Source: Pseudomonas mandelii (GTDB taxonomy: Bacteria > Pseudomonadota > Gammaproteobacteria > Pseudomonadales > Pseudomonadaceae). From it: a DNA stretch of 51,736 nucleotides. Shown in pieces: positions 1-7,497 of this stretch (the first letter of the stretch is position 1; each line of letters opens with the position of its first letter). Location: assembly GCF_024138395.1 (NCBI RefSeq), contig NZ_JAMYDU010000031.1, forward strand, positions 1-51,736. Direction: 5' to 3'. A model generated the notes under the pieces. The model was not told the origin of the DNA. It did not search any database and saw only the letters and a program-made list of their open reading frames with translations. The position numbers and the translations under genes are program-made.

Positions 1-23
1 CTGCGTTTTGCGCCCGTATCCAT
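1..23 (-). CDS. Start of an unidentified gene, cut by the left edge
   Basis: On the minus strand an ATG at 23-21 follows AGGAAGG with normal spacing and opens a frame reading M-D-T-G-A-K-R to the edge. It lies downstream of the hairpin at 85-122 that ends the preceding minus-strand gene, so a new transcription unit here is plausible. Seven codons are too few to name a product. Confidence 0.4.
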
Positions 24-84
24 TGCACCTTCCTGATAAGAAGTCAGAAGGTGTAAACCTTATTCAGGACGAGACACCTAACGC

Positions 85-122
85 AAAAAAGCCGCACGAC
101 CCGAAGATCGTGCGGCTTTTTT
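85..122. terminator. Bidirectional rho-independent terminator
   Basis: A perfect GCCGCACGA / TCGTGCGGC stem is flanked by an A-run on the left and a T-run on the right, so it can act on either strand. It lies just past the end of the PepSY gene and most likely terminates it. Confidence 0.85.
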
Positions 123-131
123 GCAGATGAA

Positions 132-437
132 TCACTTGTCTTGTTTGTCGCTCAGAACCTTGCCGGTAGCAGCGTCGAAGTCCACATCCCACTCGGTGCC
201 GTCAGCCATACGCAGTTCAACTTCATATTCGTAACCGTTGAAGTGGTTATCCAGGTCGGTGTCGGTAATCGTGGCACCTGGGTGCAACTTCAAGGCAGCC
301 TGATTCATTTCTTCCAGGGGTTTGATCTTGCCGCTCTTGACCAACTCAGGGATCTGGTCGACGCGAACATCGGCCTGGGCCAGGCCAGTGGTGAGGGTCA
401 GGGCAGCAGCGGTGAACAGGGCAGTTAAAGTTTTCAT
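132..437 (-). CDS. Small exported PepSY-domain protein
   Basis: This is a 101-residue protein with a Sec signal peptide (hydrophobic residues about 5-19, likely cleavage after A-Q-A near residue 22). One PepSY-like domain follows, with the typical G-Y-E-Y-E-V and W-D-V-D-F-D-A-A-T-G-K-V-L pattern near the C-terminus. PepSY proteins are periplasmic and are thought to inhibit proteases or act near sensor kinases and redox proteins, but no partner is visible here. The start is supported by AAGGAAAG upstream of the ATG. The gene stands alone and ends at a strong terminator. Confidence 0.85.
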   Translation of the reverse strand: MKTLTALFTAAALTLTTGLAQADVRVDQIPELVKSGKIKPLEEMNQAALKLHPGATITDTDLDNHFNGYEYEVELRMADGTEWDVDFDAATGKVLSDKQDK

Positions 438-529
438 GAAGTTCTTTCCTTGGATGAGCTGTTTAAGTGGAATCAGGTTAGCTCGCGCAACTTAATTCAC
501 CCTTAATTGCCTGTAGCGTCAGCTTAAAA

Positions 530-600
530 GCTTCGCGGGCAAGCCTCGCTCCTACAAGGTCTGCGCAAAAACCTGTGGGAGCATGGCTTGCCCGCGAAGC
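530..600. repeat. REPIN (inverted pair of REP sequences)
   Basis: GCTTCGCGGGCAAGCCTCGC and its near-complement ...GCTTGCCCGCGAAGC face each other across a short spacer, with the CTCCTAC/GTGGGAG inner parts typical of P. fluorescens REP doublets. It sits between two minus-strand genes, past the end of glpQ. Confidence 0.85.
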
Positions 601-618
601 AGGCGCCACGGTCTCGAA

Positions 619-1746
619 TCAATACCCGTTGTTCTGCAACAACTGCGCAACGCTCGCCGCCGCCGGACGCTTATAGAACTTCAGCAATTCGCTGGCGCGG
701 TTGGTGAAGATGCCATCGACACCGGCATCCGTCACTTTCTGGTAATCCACGGCATCGTCGATAGTGTAGACATGCACCAGCAGGCCCTGATCGTGGGTGT
801 ACTGGTTCATCCACGGTTTCACCAGGTCGGAATAGCTCTGATCGCCACCCTTGGTCAGTGCGGCGGAAGGGCCGGTACCGATAGCGCCCTGAGCCTTGGC
901 GTATTCGACCCATTGCTGAAACTCGGCTTTGTCTTTCGGTTCCTGCCTGGCGTAGTAACTCGCTTTATCCTTGTCACCGGACTCGGCGAACGTCACTTTG
1001 GATTTCGGCTCAATGCTGCCTTCGCCCACCCACAGCAGCAGGATTTTCGGCACTTGCGGCATTTCCTTCTCAAGCAGTTCGAGGCTGCTCTTCTCGAAAG
1101 TTTGCAGCACGACTTTGCCTTTGCCCTGACCGACCGCCAAATTGCTCTTCGCCAGTTTCGAACCGGTTGGGCTCAGCCAGCCGCGGTCCTGCAATTTATC
1201 CTTGAGGTCGCGCTCAATGCCGGGAAACTGTTTTGGCTCCTTGGTTTCGATGTACAGGCCCGGCTTGTGCAGCGGGTTGCCCTGGGCGATGTCGATGATT
1301 TCGTCCAGGGTCAGGATCTTCAGGCCCACGTAGCTCGGACGCGCGCGATCCGGGTAAGCGCGGTTGAACCAGCTGCCGGCATCCAGTGTTTTGAGTTCGG
1401 CGATAGTGAATTCGTTGGCCAGGCTGTCCTTGCGCTCAGGGAATTTAGTGGCGACATCGGTGGTGCGTTGCAGGTTGTTGTCGTGCAGGGCGATCAGCAC
1501 GCCATCCTTGCTGCGTTGCAGGTCGAGTTCCAGGTAGTCGACACCCAGATCGCGCGCCAATTTGTAGGCCGCGGCGGTGGATTCCGGTGCATCGAAAGAC
1601 GCGCCGCGGTGGGCGATCACCGCCGGGTGCGGAATGCCCAGACGGGTCGCCAGTGCGGTGGGGCTTGGCTCGCTGGCGGCCTGTGCCTGGCCGAGGCCGA
1701 GCATCAGGCTCAGCAGCAAGGCGCTCTTGGTGAAGGTGACAGGCAT
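619..1746 (-). CDS. glpQ: Periplasmic glycerophosphodiester phosphodiesterase
   Basis: GlpQ hydrolyses glycerophosphodiesters from phospholipid breakdown to glycerol-3-phosphate and an alcohol. The protein of 375 residues has a signal peptide (1-24, A-Q-A-A-S region). The GDPD catalytic pattern follows: H46-R47-G48-A-S, E73-x-D75 for the metal, and H88-D-N. The length fits the periplasmic GlpQ family. The ATG at 1746 is chosen because AAGGA lies seven bases upstream and a signal peptide follows directly; an in-frame start 48 bases earlier lacks these. No glpT or pho-type operon partner is adjacent. A REPIN follows the stop. Confidence 0.9.
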   Translation of the reverse strand: MPVTFTKSALLLSLMLGLGQAQAASEPSPTALATRLGIPHPAVIAHRGASFDAPESTAAAYKLARDLGVDYLELDLQRSKDGVLIALHDNNLQRTTDVATKFPERKDSLANEFTIAELKTLDAGSWFNRAYPDRARPSYVGLKILTLDEIIDIAQGNPLHKPGLYIETKEPKQFPGIERDLKDKLQDRGWLSPTGSKLAKSNLAVGQGKGKVVLQTFEKSSLELLEKEMPQVPKILLLWVGEGSIEPKSKVTFAESGDKDKASYYARQEPKDKAEFQQWVEYAKAQGAIGTGPSAALTKGGDQSYSDLVKPWMNQYTHDQGLLVHVYTIDDAVDYQKVTDAGVDGIFTNRASELLKFYKRPAAASVAQLLQNNGY

Positions 1747-1981
1747 GGTCGAAGTCCTTTTGCGATGGGTTTTCAAAGACGTATCTTTTAACAACTGAGC
1801 GCCGCTTGCGCTATCGCCGGACCGTCATAAATGTGTTTAAAGCAGATTTTTCAGCGCTTTTGTGCGGTTCTTTGCAGTACTCTTGGCCTCGGTAATTTCC
1901 CCGGCAGAGGGAAATCCATTCGCTTGCCCTGCGTGTAAACCATCGATCACCGGTCTTTTTCGACCTTTTGTGAGGTTTATC

Positions 1982-2308
1982 ATGCGCATCACATCCCAGC
2001 TCATTTGCCAGGCCGCCGACCAACTCAAAGGCTTCGTCGGCCTCAATCGCAAGACCGGCCAATACATCGTTCGTTTCAGCGAAGACTCATTCGGCATGGA
2101 CGTGGCCGACGATGGCATCATCCCCACCAGTGAATTCGTCTGGGCACCCGGCCCCGGGCAGACCATGACGCTCAAACGCGAACTGATCCAGCTGCTGCTG
2201 GACCAGAACATCGACGACCGGATCAACATCACCGAACCGTTGCGGGTGTATATGAACCGGCGGGAAGTGCCGCAGATTTCGGCGGTGAGGAGTTTGGTGC
2301 GGGGTTGA
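1982..2308 (+). CDS. DUF2025-like conserved Pseudomonas protein
   Basis: This is a 108-residue cytoplasmic protein without signal peptide or membrane segment. The strings G-F-V-G-L-N-R-K-T-G, R-F-S-E-D-S-F-G-M-D and D-D-R-I-N-I-x-E-P-L-R-V-Y match what I recall of the DUF2025 family (the structurally solved P. aeruginosa PA1123 type). The function of that family is unknown. The ATG at 1982 follows GTGAGG; an in-frame opening 120 bases upstream has no ribosome site and low-quality sequence. The gene is monocistronic and is followed by a REPIN. Confidence 0.75.
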   Translation: MRITSQLICQAADQLKGFVGLNRKTGQYIVRFSEDSFGMDVADDGIIPTSEFVWAPGPGQTMTLKRELIQLLLDQNIDDRINITEPLRVYMNRREVPQISAVRSLVRG

Positions 2309-2330
2309 GGATTTTGTGGTGTCAGATCGG

Positions 2331-2405
2331 GCCTCTTCGCGGGCAAGCCTCGCTCCTACAGGTCGTGTTGAATCCTGTAGGAGCGAGGCTTGCCCGCGAA
2401 GGCGA
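2331..2405. repeat. REPIN
   Basis: CTTCGCGGGCAAGCCTCGCT-CCTACAG and its exact complement CTGTAGGAGCGAGGCTTGCCCGCGAAG are separated by about ten bases. It lies between convergent genes. Confidence 0.9.
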
Positions 2406-2425
2406 TTTAAAGAACACCACATCAT

Positions 2426-2749
2426 TTATTGTTTGAACGCATACGCCCGCTCAATCCTGCACACCCGCGTATGACATGTCGAATACCAGGTCGAACGCCC
2501 GCGCTCACGAATCGCGCTGTGTTCGGGATGGTATTTCCAGGCCAGGATCGCCGCTTCGCTATCCCAGTAGGACACCGTAATCCCAAGCCCATCCGCGCCC
2601 CGGGCCGATTCCACGCCAAGGAAGCCGGGTTGCTCCCGGGCCAGTTCCACCATGCGTTCGGCGGCCTGTTCGTAACCGTGATCGCCGTCGGTGCGAAGCG
2701 AGGTGAAAATCACTGCGTAGTAAGGTGTTGCAGGTGTCTGGGCGATCAT
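2426..2749 (-). CDS. Antibiotic biosynthesis monooxygenase (ABM) family protein
   Basis: This small protein of 107 residues has the ferredoxin-like ABM layout: Y-Y-A-V-I-F-T-S at the N-terminus, a helix M-V-E-L-A-R-E-Q-P-G-F-L-G-V-E-S, and G-I-T-V-S-Y-W-D-S-E-A-A-I-x-A-W-K. Family members are dimeric cofactor-free oxygenases or stress-related enzymes of uncertain substrate. The start at 2749 is supported by an ATGA overlap with the stop of the upstream gene and by GAGG before it, so the two are translationally coupled. The C-terminal tail W-Y-x-x-C-x-T-R-V-C-R-I-E-R-A-Y-A-F is typical of the YqjZ/YcnE-like branch as I recall it. Confidence 0.8.
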   Translation of the reverse strand: MIAQTPATPYYAVIFTSLRTDGDHGYEQAAERMVELAREQPGFLGVESARGADGLGITVSYWDSEAAILAWKYHPEHSAIRERGRSTWYSTCHTRVCRIERAYAFKQ

Positions 2750-3453
2750 GATTTTTGCCTCGCACACGCCTCGATCAAGGCCCGAACCAACGGCGGCAGA
2801 ATACCCGTGAGCGCAGTACGTTCCGGTTGGAACAATGTCGCGACGAAGAACGGATGATCTTTTAGCTCCACCGCCCGCAGATCCCCCGCCGAATCGTGGC
2901 CAACCGCGTGCAACTGTTGTTTGAGTAGCTCCTTTTCAAACTCCGGATTCACACCATAACGGCAGCGATATCCTTCGCGAATCTCAGCGTTTTCGTACGC
3001 CTTGGCGATCAATGAGCCTTCAACCAAATGAATGCTGTCGAAAGCCTCCACCAGCGAACAGGTCAGCGGCGTGAGTAATGCCCGTGTCGCCTCGGGCGAG
3101 GTTTCGCCGTGTTCGGCATCGCTCCAACCCAGAACGTTGCGGGCGAATTCGAGTACCGCGTGCTGAAAACCGCCGCAAGTGCCGAGGAAAGGTCGCTGCT
3201 GCTCGCGGGCAAAACGGATCGCCCGTAACGCGCCGTCCATGTCGCGATAAGGGCTGGCGGGCACGCACCAGAAACCATCGAAGTCATCCAGTGGCGTATC
3301 GGCATTGATGCTGTCGGTGGCCAACCATTGAAACTGTATGTCTCTGCCTGAGTGTTCGGCGGCCATGCCGAGGGCGACGGGAATCGCTTGGTGAGCGGTG
3401 ACCTGTGGGTCGTAATCGCCGATCAGGGCGATGCGGATGGCGTTGGTTTCCAT
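2746..3453 (-). CDS. CTP synthase C-terminal-region-related glutamine amidotransferase-like protein
   Basis: A 235-residue protein resembling the class I glutamine amidotransferase half of CTP synthase, without the synthase half. It has I-A-L-I-G-D-Y at the N-terminus, F-W-C-V-P-A-S-P-Y, and the nucleophile elbow G-T-C93-G-G-F-Q. In place of the usual catalytic His-Pro-Glu it has Q209-P210-E211, so glutaminase activity is doubtful. Databases call this family 'CTP synthase C-terminal region-related (seleno)protein'. The start at 3453 was chosen because the conserved N-terminus begins there. The gene overlaps the ABM gene by four bases and is transcribed away from a LysR gene, its likely regulator. 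Confidence 0.75.
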   Translation of the reverse strand: METNAIRIALIGDYDPQVTAHQAIPVALGMAAEHSGRDIQFQWLATDSINADTPLDDFDGFWCVPASPYRDMDGALRAIRFAREQQRPFLGTCGGFQHAVLEFARNVLGWSDAEHGETSPEATRALLTPLTCSLVEAFDSIHLVEGSLIAKAYENAEIREGYRCRYGVNPEFEKELLKQQLHAVGHDSAGDLRAVELKDHPFFVATLFQPERTALTGILPPLVRALIEACARQKS

Positions 3454-3531
3454 GAGTGATCTCGACGCTTGTTGATTCCTGGCACCCACTATAGATTGGC
3501 GTTCACGCAATCAATATTGGCGTTATCCCAA

Positions 3532-4410
3532 GTGATCAATGCATCGGCGCACTATCGACTGGACTACCCGGACCTGTCCCTGATCCTCGCCCTGGTGCGC
3601 GGTGGCTCTCTGGCCCGGGCCTCGGCGTTGTTGAAAGTTGACGTCTCGACGGTGTTTCGCGCCGTCCGCCGACTGGAAGCCGCGTTGGGCCAGCAACTGT
3701 TCGAAAAGAGCCGCGCCGGTTACCTGCCGACTACGCTGGCACAAAGCCTGGCCCAGCAGGCTGAGCGCGCCGAACAAGCGCTGGAGGCGGCGCGCATTGG
3801 CGTGGAGCAGGGCGGTGAAGTTATCAGCGGCACCGTGCGCCTGACCTGCACCGACTCAGTCCTGCAAAGTTTGTTGTTGCCGGCGCTGGCGCGGTTCATG
3901 CCGTCTTACCCGGCGTTGACCATTGAACTCTGCACCTCCAACGACTTCGCCAATCTCAGCCGTCGCGATGCCGACATTGCCTTGCGACTGACCCGCACAC
4001 CGCCCGAGCATTTGGTTGGCCGGCGATTGGCGGATATTTCCTACCGGGTCTGTGCCAGCGCGGCCTATCTGCAATCGGTTGATTCCCACGACTTGGCGGC
4101 ATTGACCTGGATCGCCCCAGACGACTTCCTGCCCGATCACCCCACCGTCGCCTGGCGACGTCAACAATTGCCTGGCGTGACACCGAGCTATCGCTGCAAC
4201 AGCATGTTATCGGTGACCGAGTTGGTGCGGGCCGGGCTGGGTGTTGCGGCGTTGCCGGACTTCCTCATTGGTGACGGACTGCAACCATTGACCGAGCCCT
4301 TGCACGGTTACGACACCGCACTGTGGTTACTCACTCGCCCAGACTGCCGCGCGTTGCGCTCAGTGGTGACGTTGTTCGATGAGTTGGGGCGGGCGTTGAA
4401 GTGGCCTTGA
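3532..4410 (+). CDS. LysR-family transcriptional regulator
   Basis: An N-terminal winged helix-turn-helix (D-L-S-L-I-L-A-L-V-R-G-G-S-L-A-R-A-S-A-L-L, V-S-T-V-F-R-A-V-R-R-L-E) is followed by a two-lobe periplasmic-binding-like effector domain, as in LysR proteins of about 300 residues. No ATG precedes the HTH. The GTG at 3532 gives 292 residues; a TTG at 3469 is an alternative, and neither has a strong ribosome site. The gene diverges from the amidotransferase-like/ABM pair across about 80 bases, the usual arrangement for a LysR regulator and its target. The inducer is unknown. Confidence 0.85.
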   Translation: MINASAHYRLDYPDLSLILALVRGGSLARASALLKVDVSTVFRAVRRLEAALGQQLFEKSRAGYLPTTLAQSLAQQAERAEQALEAARIGVEQGGEVISGTVRLTCTDSVLQSLLLPALARFMPSYPALTIELCTSNDFANLSRRDADIALRLTRTPPEHLVGRRLADISYRVCASAAYLQSVDSHDLAALTWIAPDDFLPDHPTVAWRRQQLPGVTPSYRCNSMLSVTELVRAGLGVAALPDFLIGDGLQPLTEPLHGYDTALWLLTRPDCRALRSVVTLFDELGRALKWP

Positions 4411-4552
4411 GTCGGATCCGGCGGCTCTTTGCCTACGAAGTGTTGATGCTATAGCCCGGCGCCAGTTTCATCCTGAAACACATTGCAGTGTTTTATGCAG
4501 GGCGAATGATCAGCGATAAAACCGCGGACATTGTCATTTTTTGCAGCTCTGT

Positions 4553-5161
4553 TCAGCGCTCATAACAAGCAAGGAACATGTCCAGCGCCGACTCCACCAC
4601 GGTGTGCTGCATCTCGGGTGACAAGCCTGGCTGGCCCATCGAGATCTGCGGCCAGAACGCAAACGACTTGAGCAATCCCTGAACCTGTTGCGCAGCGAAT
4701 TCGGGTGCGACCGGTTTCAATCGGCCATCGGCTTGAGCGGCACGAATCCATACCGTCACGCCTTCTTCGCGCTCACCCATTCGGGCGACCATGTTCTGCG
4801 CACGCTCGGGAGAATGGATGGTGGCGGCGATCGCCACTCGCGCCAGGTCGAGAAAATTGTCATCGGCCAGCATTTGCATCTTCGCCTGCAACATCAGACG
4901 CAACTGATCGCGCAGGGGCAGGTCAGGGCGGTAAGTCGTTTCCTGTTCGGCCGTCACCCGTGCCCACAATTGATTGAGAATTTCGGCGAACAACTCTTCC
5001 TTGCTCGGGAAATGGTTGTACACCGTGCGCTTCGACACGCCAGCGGTGGCGGCGATCTTGTCCATGCTGGTGATGTCGAAACCGTTGGCACGGAATTCGG
5101 TAATCGCCGCCTGGATGATGGCTTCGCGTTTACGGTCAGTGAGGCGCTGTGGAGCTGTCAT
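4553..5161 (-). CDS. TetR/AcrR-family repressor
   Basis: A 202-residue protein with a TetR HTH at about residues 12-60 (I-I-Q-A-A-I-T-E-F-R-A-N-G-F, then M-D-K-I-A-A-T-A-G-V-S-K-R-T-V-Y-N-H-F-P-S-K-E-E-L-F) and a helical ligand-binding C-terminus. It is divergent from a metallo-beta-lactamase-fold hydrolase, with two copies of a TACACT-N4-AGTkTA palindrome in the gap, so it most likely represses itself and the hydrolase. The ligand cannot be read from sequence. Confidence 0.92.
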   Translation of the reverse strand: MTAPQRLTDRKREAIIQAAITEFRANGFDITSMDKIAATAGVSKRTVYNHFPSKEELFAEILNQLWARVTAEQETTYRPDLPLRDQLRLMLQAKMQMLADDNFLDLARVAIAATIHSPERAQNMVARMGEREEGVTVWIRAAQADGRLKPVAPEFAAQQVQGLLKSFAFWPQISMGQPGLSPEMQHTVVESALDMFLACYER

Positions 5162-5192
5162 AAATACGCTTAGGCAGGAAGAAGTGGAGAAT

Positions 5193-5208
5193 TACACTTG
5201 GAAGTTTA
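5193..5208. promoter_or_regulatory. Probable TetR operator, copy 1
   Basis: TACACT-TGGA-AGTTTA is a 16-base near-palindrome with the same arms and spacing as copy 2, one base different. Its centre is 39 bases upstream of the tetR start codon. Confidence 0.6.
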
Positions 5209-5239
5209 CTTGTGATCGGCTTTGATGCAACCTTGAAAC

Positions 5240-5255
5240 TACACTGTGCAGTGTA
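5240..5255. promoter_or_regulatory. Probable TetR operator, copy 2
   Basis: TACACTGTGCAGTGTA has perfect 7-base arms (TACACTG/CAGTGTA). Its centre is 47 bases from copy 1, between the divergent tetR and hydrolase genes. Confidence 0.7.
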
Positions 5256-5372
5256 ATGTTTTGTTAATCCTGCCCAGGAAGAAATAGAGTCTGCGGCTGA
5301 TGCGTGCGTGCTTTGGCCATTTATCGTCCCAAGCGGAAAACCGTCAATCGTGCGGTTTTTCTGGAGTCAGTC

Positions 5373-6431
5373 ATGGCCACCTCAACTTCCCCACGGGATG
5401 ACCTCTCAACGCCTGAAGCTTCTCGTCAGGCCCAAGGTCAGTACCGAAACCATGCGCCTGTGCAGCGCGAAGGCTTTCGTAAAACCTTGCGCATCCTGTG
5501 GAACTTCATCTTCCACAAACCGCGCGACACCCGGCCGTCCGCCCCGGTCCCAGTGCAAACCCTGACCCAGGCTGCATTGCTCGCCGCGCCGAACCACAGT
5601 GTCTATCGCCTTGGTCATTCAACCGTACTGCTGAAATTGCAAGACAAATTCTGGATCACTGACCCGGTCTTCGCCGAACGCGCTTCACCGGTGCAGTGGG
5701 CCGGCCCCAAGCGTTTCCACCAGCCGCCGATCAGCCTCGAAGACTTGCCGCCGATTGAAGCGGTGATCCTGTCCCACGATCATTACGACCACCTCGATTA
5801 TCAGGCCGTCCTCAAACTGGCGGATAAAACTCAGTACTTCCTTACCCCGCTGGGTGTGGGCGACACCCTGATCAAATGGGGTATCGATGCCAGCAAAGTG
5901 CGTCAACTGGATTGGTGGCAGAGCACCGAGGTCGATGGGCTTCAATTCATCGCCACCCCTTCGCAACACTTTTCCGGTCGTGGGTTGTTCGACGGCAACA
6001 GCACCCTTTGGGCGTCGTGGGTGATGATCGATGGCGACACGCGGATCTTTTTCAGTGGCGACAGCGGCTACTTCGATGGCTTCAAACGCATCGGCGAACA
6101 GTACGGCCCGTTCGACCTCACGCTCATGGAAACCGGCGCCTACAACGTCGAGTGGCCTCACGTTCACATGCAGCCCGAGCAAACCCTGCAAGCGCATATA
6201 GACCTTGAAGGGCGTTGGTTGCTGCCAATCCACAACGGCACCTTCGACCTGTCAATGCACGCCTGGTACGAACCCTTCGACCGTATTGTGGCGTTGGCCT
6301 GGGAGCGGAATGTGTTGATCACCACGCCGCAGATGGGTGAGGCGTTCCATGTGATGGATCCGCAGCGTGGTCACGCCTGGTGGCTGGGGCTGGAAGGTGT
6401 CAGCGACCCGATGGAGCCTCAGAACGCTTGA
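5373..6431 (+). CDS. Metallo-beta-lactamase-fold hydrolase (NAPE-PLD/RomA-like)
   Basis: A 352-residue soluble MBL-fold protein. The metal-binding motif S134-H-D-H-Y-D-H-L-D is the HxHxDH signature. Later ligands are likely in F-S-G-D-S-G-Y-F-D-G-F, M-E-T-G-A-Y and L-P-I-H-N-G-T-F-D-L. The branch resembles RomA and N-acyl-phosphatidylethanolamine phospholipase D-like proteins; the true substrate is unknown. No signal peptide is seen. The ATG at 5373 follows CTGGAG; an earlier in-frame start lacks a ribosome site. The divergent TetR gene with two operators suggests induction by a small molecule. Confidence 0.88.
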   Translation: MATSTSPRDDLSTPEASRQAQGQYRNHAPVQREGFRKTLRILWNFIFHKPRDTRPSAPVPVQTLTQAALLAAPNHSVYRLGHSTVLLKLQDKFWITDPVFAERASPVQWAGPKRFHQPPISLEDLPPIEAVILSHDHYDHLDYQAVLKLADKTQYFLTPLGVGDTLIKWGIDASKVRQLDWWQSTEVDGLQFIATPSQHFSGRGLFDGNSTLWASWVMIDGDTRIFFSGDSGYFDGFKRIGEQYGPFDLTLMETGAYNVEWPHVHMQPEQTLQAHIDLEGRWLLPIHNGTFDLSMHAWYEPFDRIVALAWERNVLITTPQMGEAFHVMDPQRGHAWWLGLEGVSDPMEPQNA

Positions 6432-6502
6432 TCTTGATGTTGTGCTGCCGAGCCGCTTGCCGTGGGAGCGGCCCTGCCGGTCAGTTACGCCGTAATGCAA
6501 TG

Positions 6503-6635
6503 TGTAGCAGCTGGCGAAGCCTGCGTTCGGCTGCGCAGCAGTCGTAAAATCAGAGATTGCGGTACGTCAGGCAGACCGTGTCAGCCGGATTCACGACTGC
6601 TGCGCAGCCGAACGCAGGCTTCGCCAGCTGCTACA
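6503..6635. repeat. Long perfect inverted repeat (REP-type doublet)
   Basis: The 43 bases at 6503-6545 are the exact reverse complement of 6593-6635, separated by 47 bases. Each arm contains GCAGCTGGCGAAGCCTGCGT and ends in TGTAGCAG. It resembles the REPINs elsewhere in architecture but belongs to a different sequence class. It lies between convergent genes. Confidence 0.85.
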
Positions 6636-6671
6636 AAGAGGATGTCGCGCGGCCCGGACTCCTCAACCCAT

Positions 6672-6932
6672 CTATCTGCGTCCCTCCAGTAGCAGGTTTG
6701 GATATTTCGAGATCTTTGCCACGGTCAAATCGCGAAATTTTCCACTCAGTATTTCGTCCAGTTCTTCCTGAGACAGTCCGAGCCTTTGCGCAGCCTCGGT
6801 CTTGCTCAGCCGACCGGTTTTGAGAAGCAAGCCAATCTTCATGACGTGTTCGGCTTTGGCCCGCATCTTTCCAGCATCGGGATCACCCAGTGCGTCATAA
6901 ACGCTACTGTTGCTTCCATCGATTTCATTCAT
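6672..6932 (-). CDS. XRE-family HTH protein, antitoxin-like (HTH_37 type)
   Basis: An 86-residue protein with V-Y-D-A-L-G-D-P-D-A-G-K-M-R-A-K-A-E-H-V and then an HTH (L-S-K-T-E-A-A-Q-R-L-G-L-S-Q-E-E-L-D-E-I-L-S-G-K-F). This is the arrangement of the COG5606/HTH_37 proteins that often act as antitoxins of RelE/HigB-like toxins. No toxin gene is seen beside it; the upstream gene is another HTH protein. The ATG at 6932 is preferred because GAGGTG precedes it; a GTG at 6947 overlaps the upstream stop. It probably forms an operon with that upstream gene, 11 bases away. Confidence 0.75.
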   Translation of the reverse strand: MNEIDGSNSSVYDALGDPDAGKMRAKAEHVMKIGLLLKTGRLSKTEAAQRLGLSQEELDEILSGKFRDLTVAKISKYPNLLLEGRR

Positions 6933-6943
6933 CTGCTGACACC

Positions 6944-7261
6944 TCACTCAACCATTGCATAATCCGCCCGCCCCACCGGATCCGGTGTCGACCCTCGCAC
7001 ATTCATCCCTCTGCCCGGTGCAAATCCCGGAAAGAACACCAGACCTTGCGACTCAAACCGATACGCCAACGCCAACCGGGTGACATCCAGCACATCGCGA
7101 TCTGCCTCGAAGCGCAGAATGGCGTCAACGGAAACCCCGGACTCCTCGGATAACTCTTCAATACTCCAACCCAGCATCGCTCGGGCCTGGGCACAGTGGG
7201 CGGGGGTGAACTGGAAGAGGGCGATACGTTCCAGGGTGATTTTCATCGCAAGAGTGGCCAT
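6944..7261 (-). CDS. XRE-family transcriptional regulator
   Basis: A 105-residue protein with a cro/cI-like HTH at about 22-60 (A-Q-A-R-A-M-L-G-W-S-I-E-E-L-S-E-E-S-G-V, then D-A-I-L-R-F-E) and a conserved tail G-L-V-F-F-P-G-F-A-P-G-R-G-M-N-V-R-G. Similar short proteins are common in Pseudomonas, but I know of no proven role. The ATG at 7261 follows CGGAGAA; longer in-frame starts reach into the promoter region. A CTGT-N8-ACAG box lies 38-55 bases upstream and is probably its own operator or an SOS box. Confidence 0.8.
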   Translation of the reverse strand: MATLAMKITLERIALFQFTPAHCAQARAMLGWSIEELSEESGVSVDAILRFEADRDVLDVTRLALAYRFESQGLVFFPGFAPGRGMNVRGSTPDPVGRADYAMVE

Positions 7262-7298
7262 GGTGTTCTCCGGGCTCGAGAGTGCTGATTCAAAATGT

Positions 7299-7316
7299 AC
7301 TGTGTTTTTGTACAGT
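7299..7316. promoter_or_regulatory. ACTGT-N8-ACAGT box (LexA-like or XRE operator)
   Basis: ACTGTGTTTTTGTACAGT has perfect 5-base arms and matches the CTGT-N8-ACAG layout of the LexA/SOS box. It is directly upstream of the XRE gene that starts at 7261. Autoregulation by the XRE protein is an equally good reading. Confidence 0.5.
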
Positions 7317-7497
7317 TGTTTTGAGCCCGGATCAAACTCATTTTTTGATCGATTCAATTTTTTCGCTCAGGCAGGAGCTTCGGAGCGACTACGCTGTTTC
7401 TATGCGGGACCCTGAAAGCTCAAGGCTTTCAACTCCCCTCAGCAGCAACGATTGAACGTCAGCTTTCTGATTTTCAATACAAGGAAAGGTGGCGTTT

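Noticed and set aside
583..1791. Long plus-strand open frame opposite glpQ
   Set aside because: It mirrors a clear GlpQ gene with signal peptide and catalytic motifs; the antisense translation has no family features.
2331..2405. Repeated palindromes considered as CRISPR repeats
   Set aside because: They occur as scattered inverted pairs between genes, not as regularly spaced direct repeats with spacers, and no cas genes are present.
2746..3453. Possible selenoprotein, as suggested by the family name
   Set aside because: The frame has an ordinary Cys codon at the nucleophile and no in-frame TGA; no SECIS-like need is seen.
6672..7261. Two adjacent small genes considered as a toxin-antitoxin pair
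   Set aside because: Both proteins carry HTH domains and neither looks like a RelE, HigB or other known toxin.
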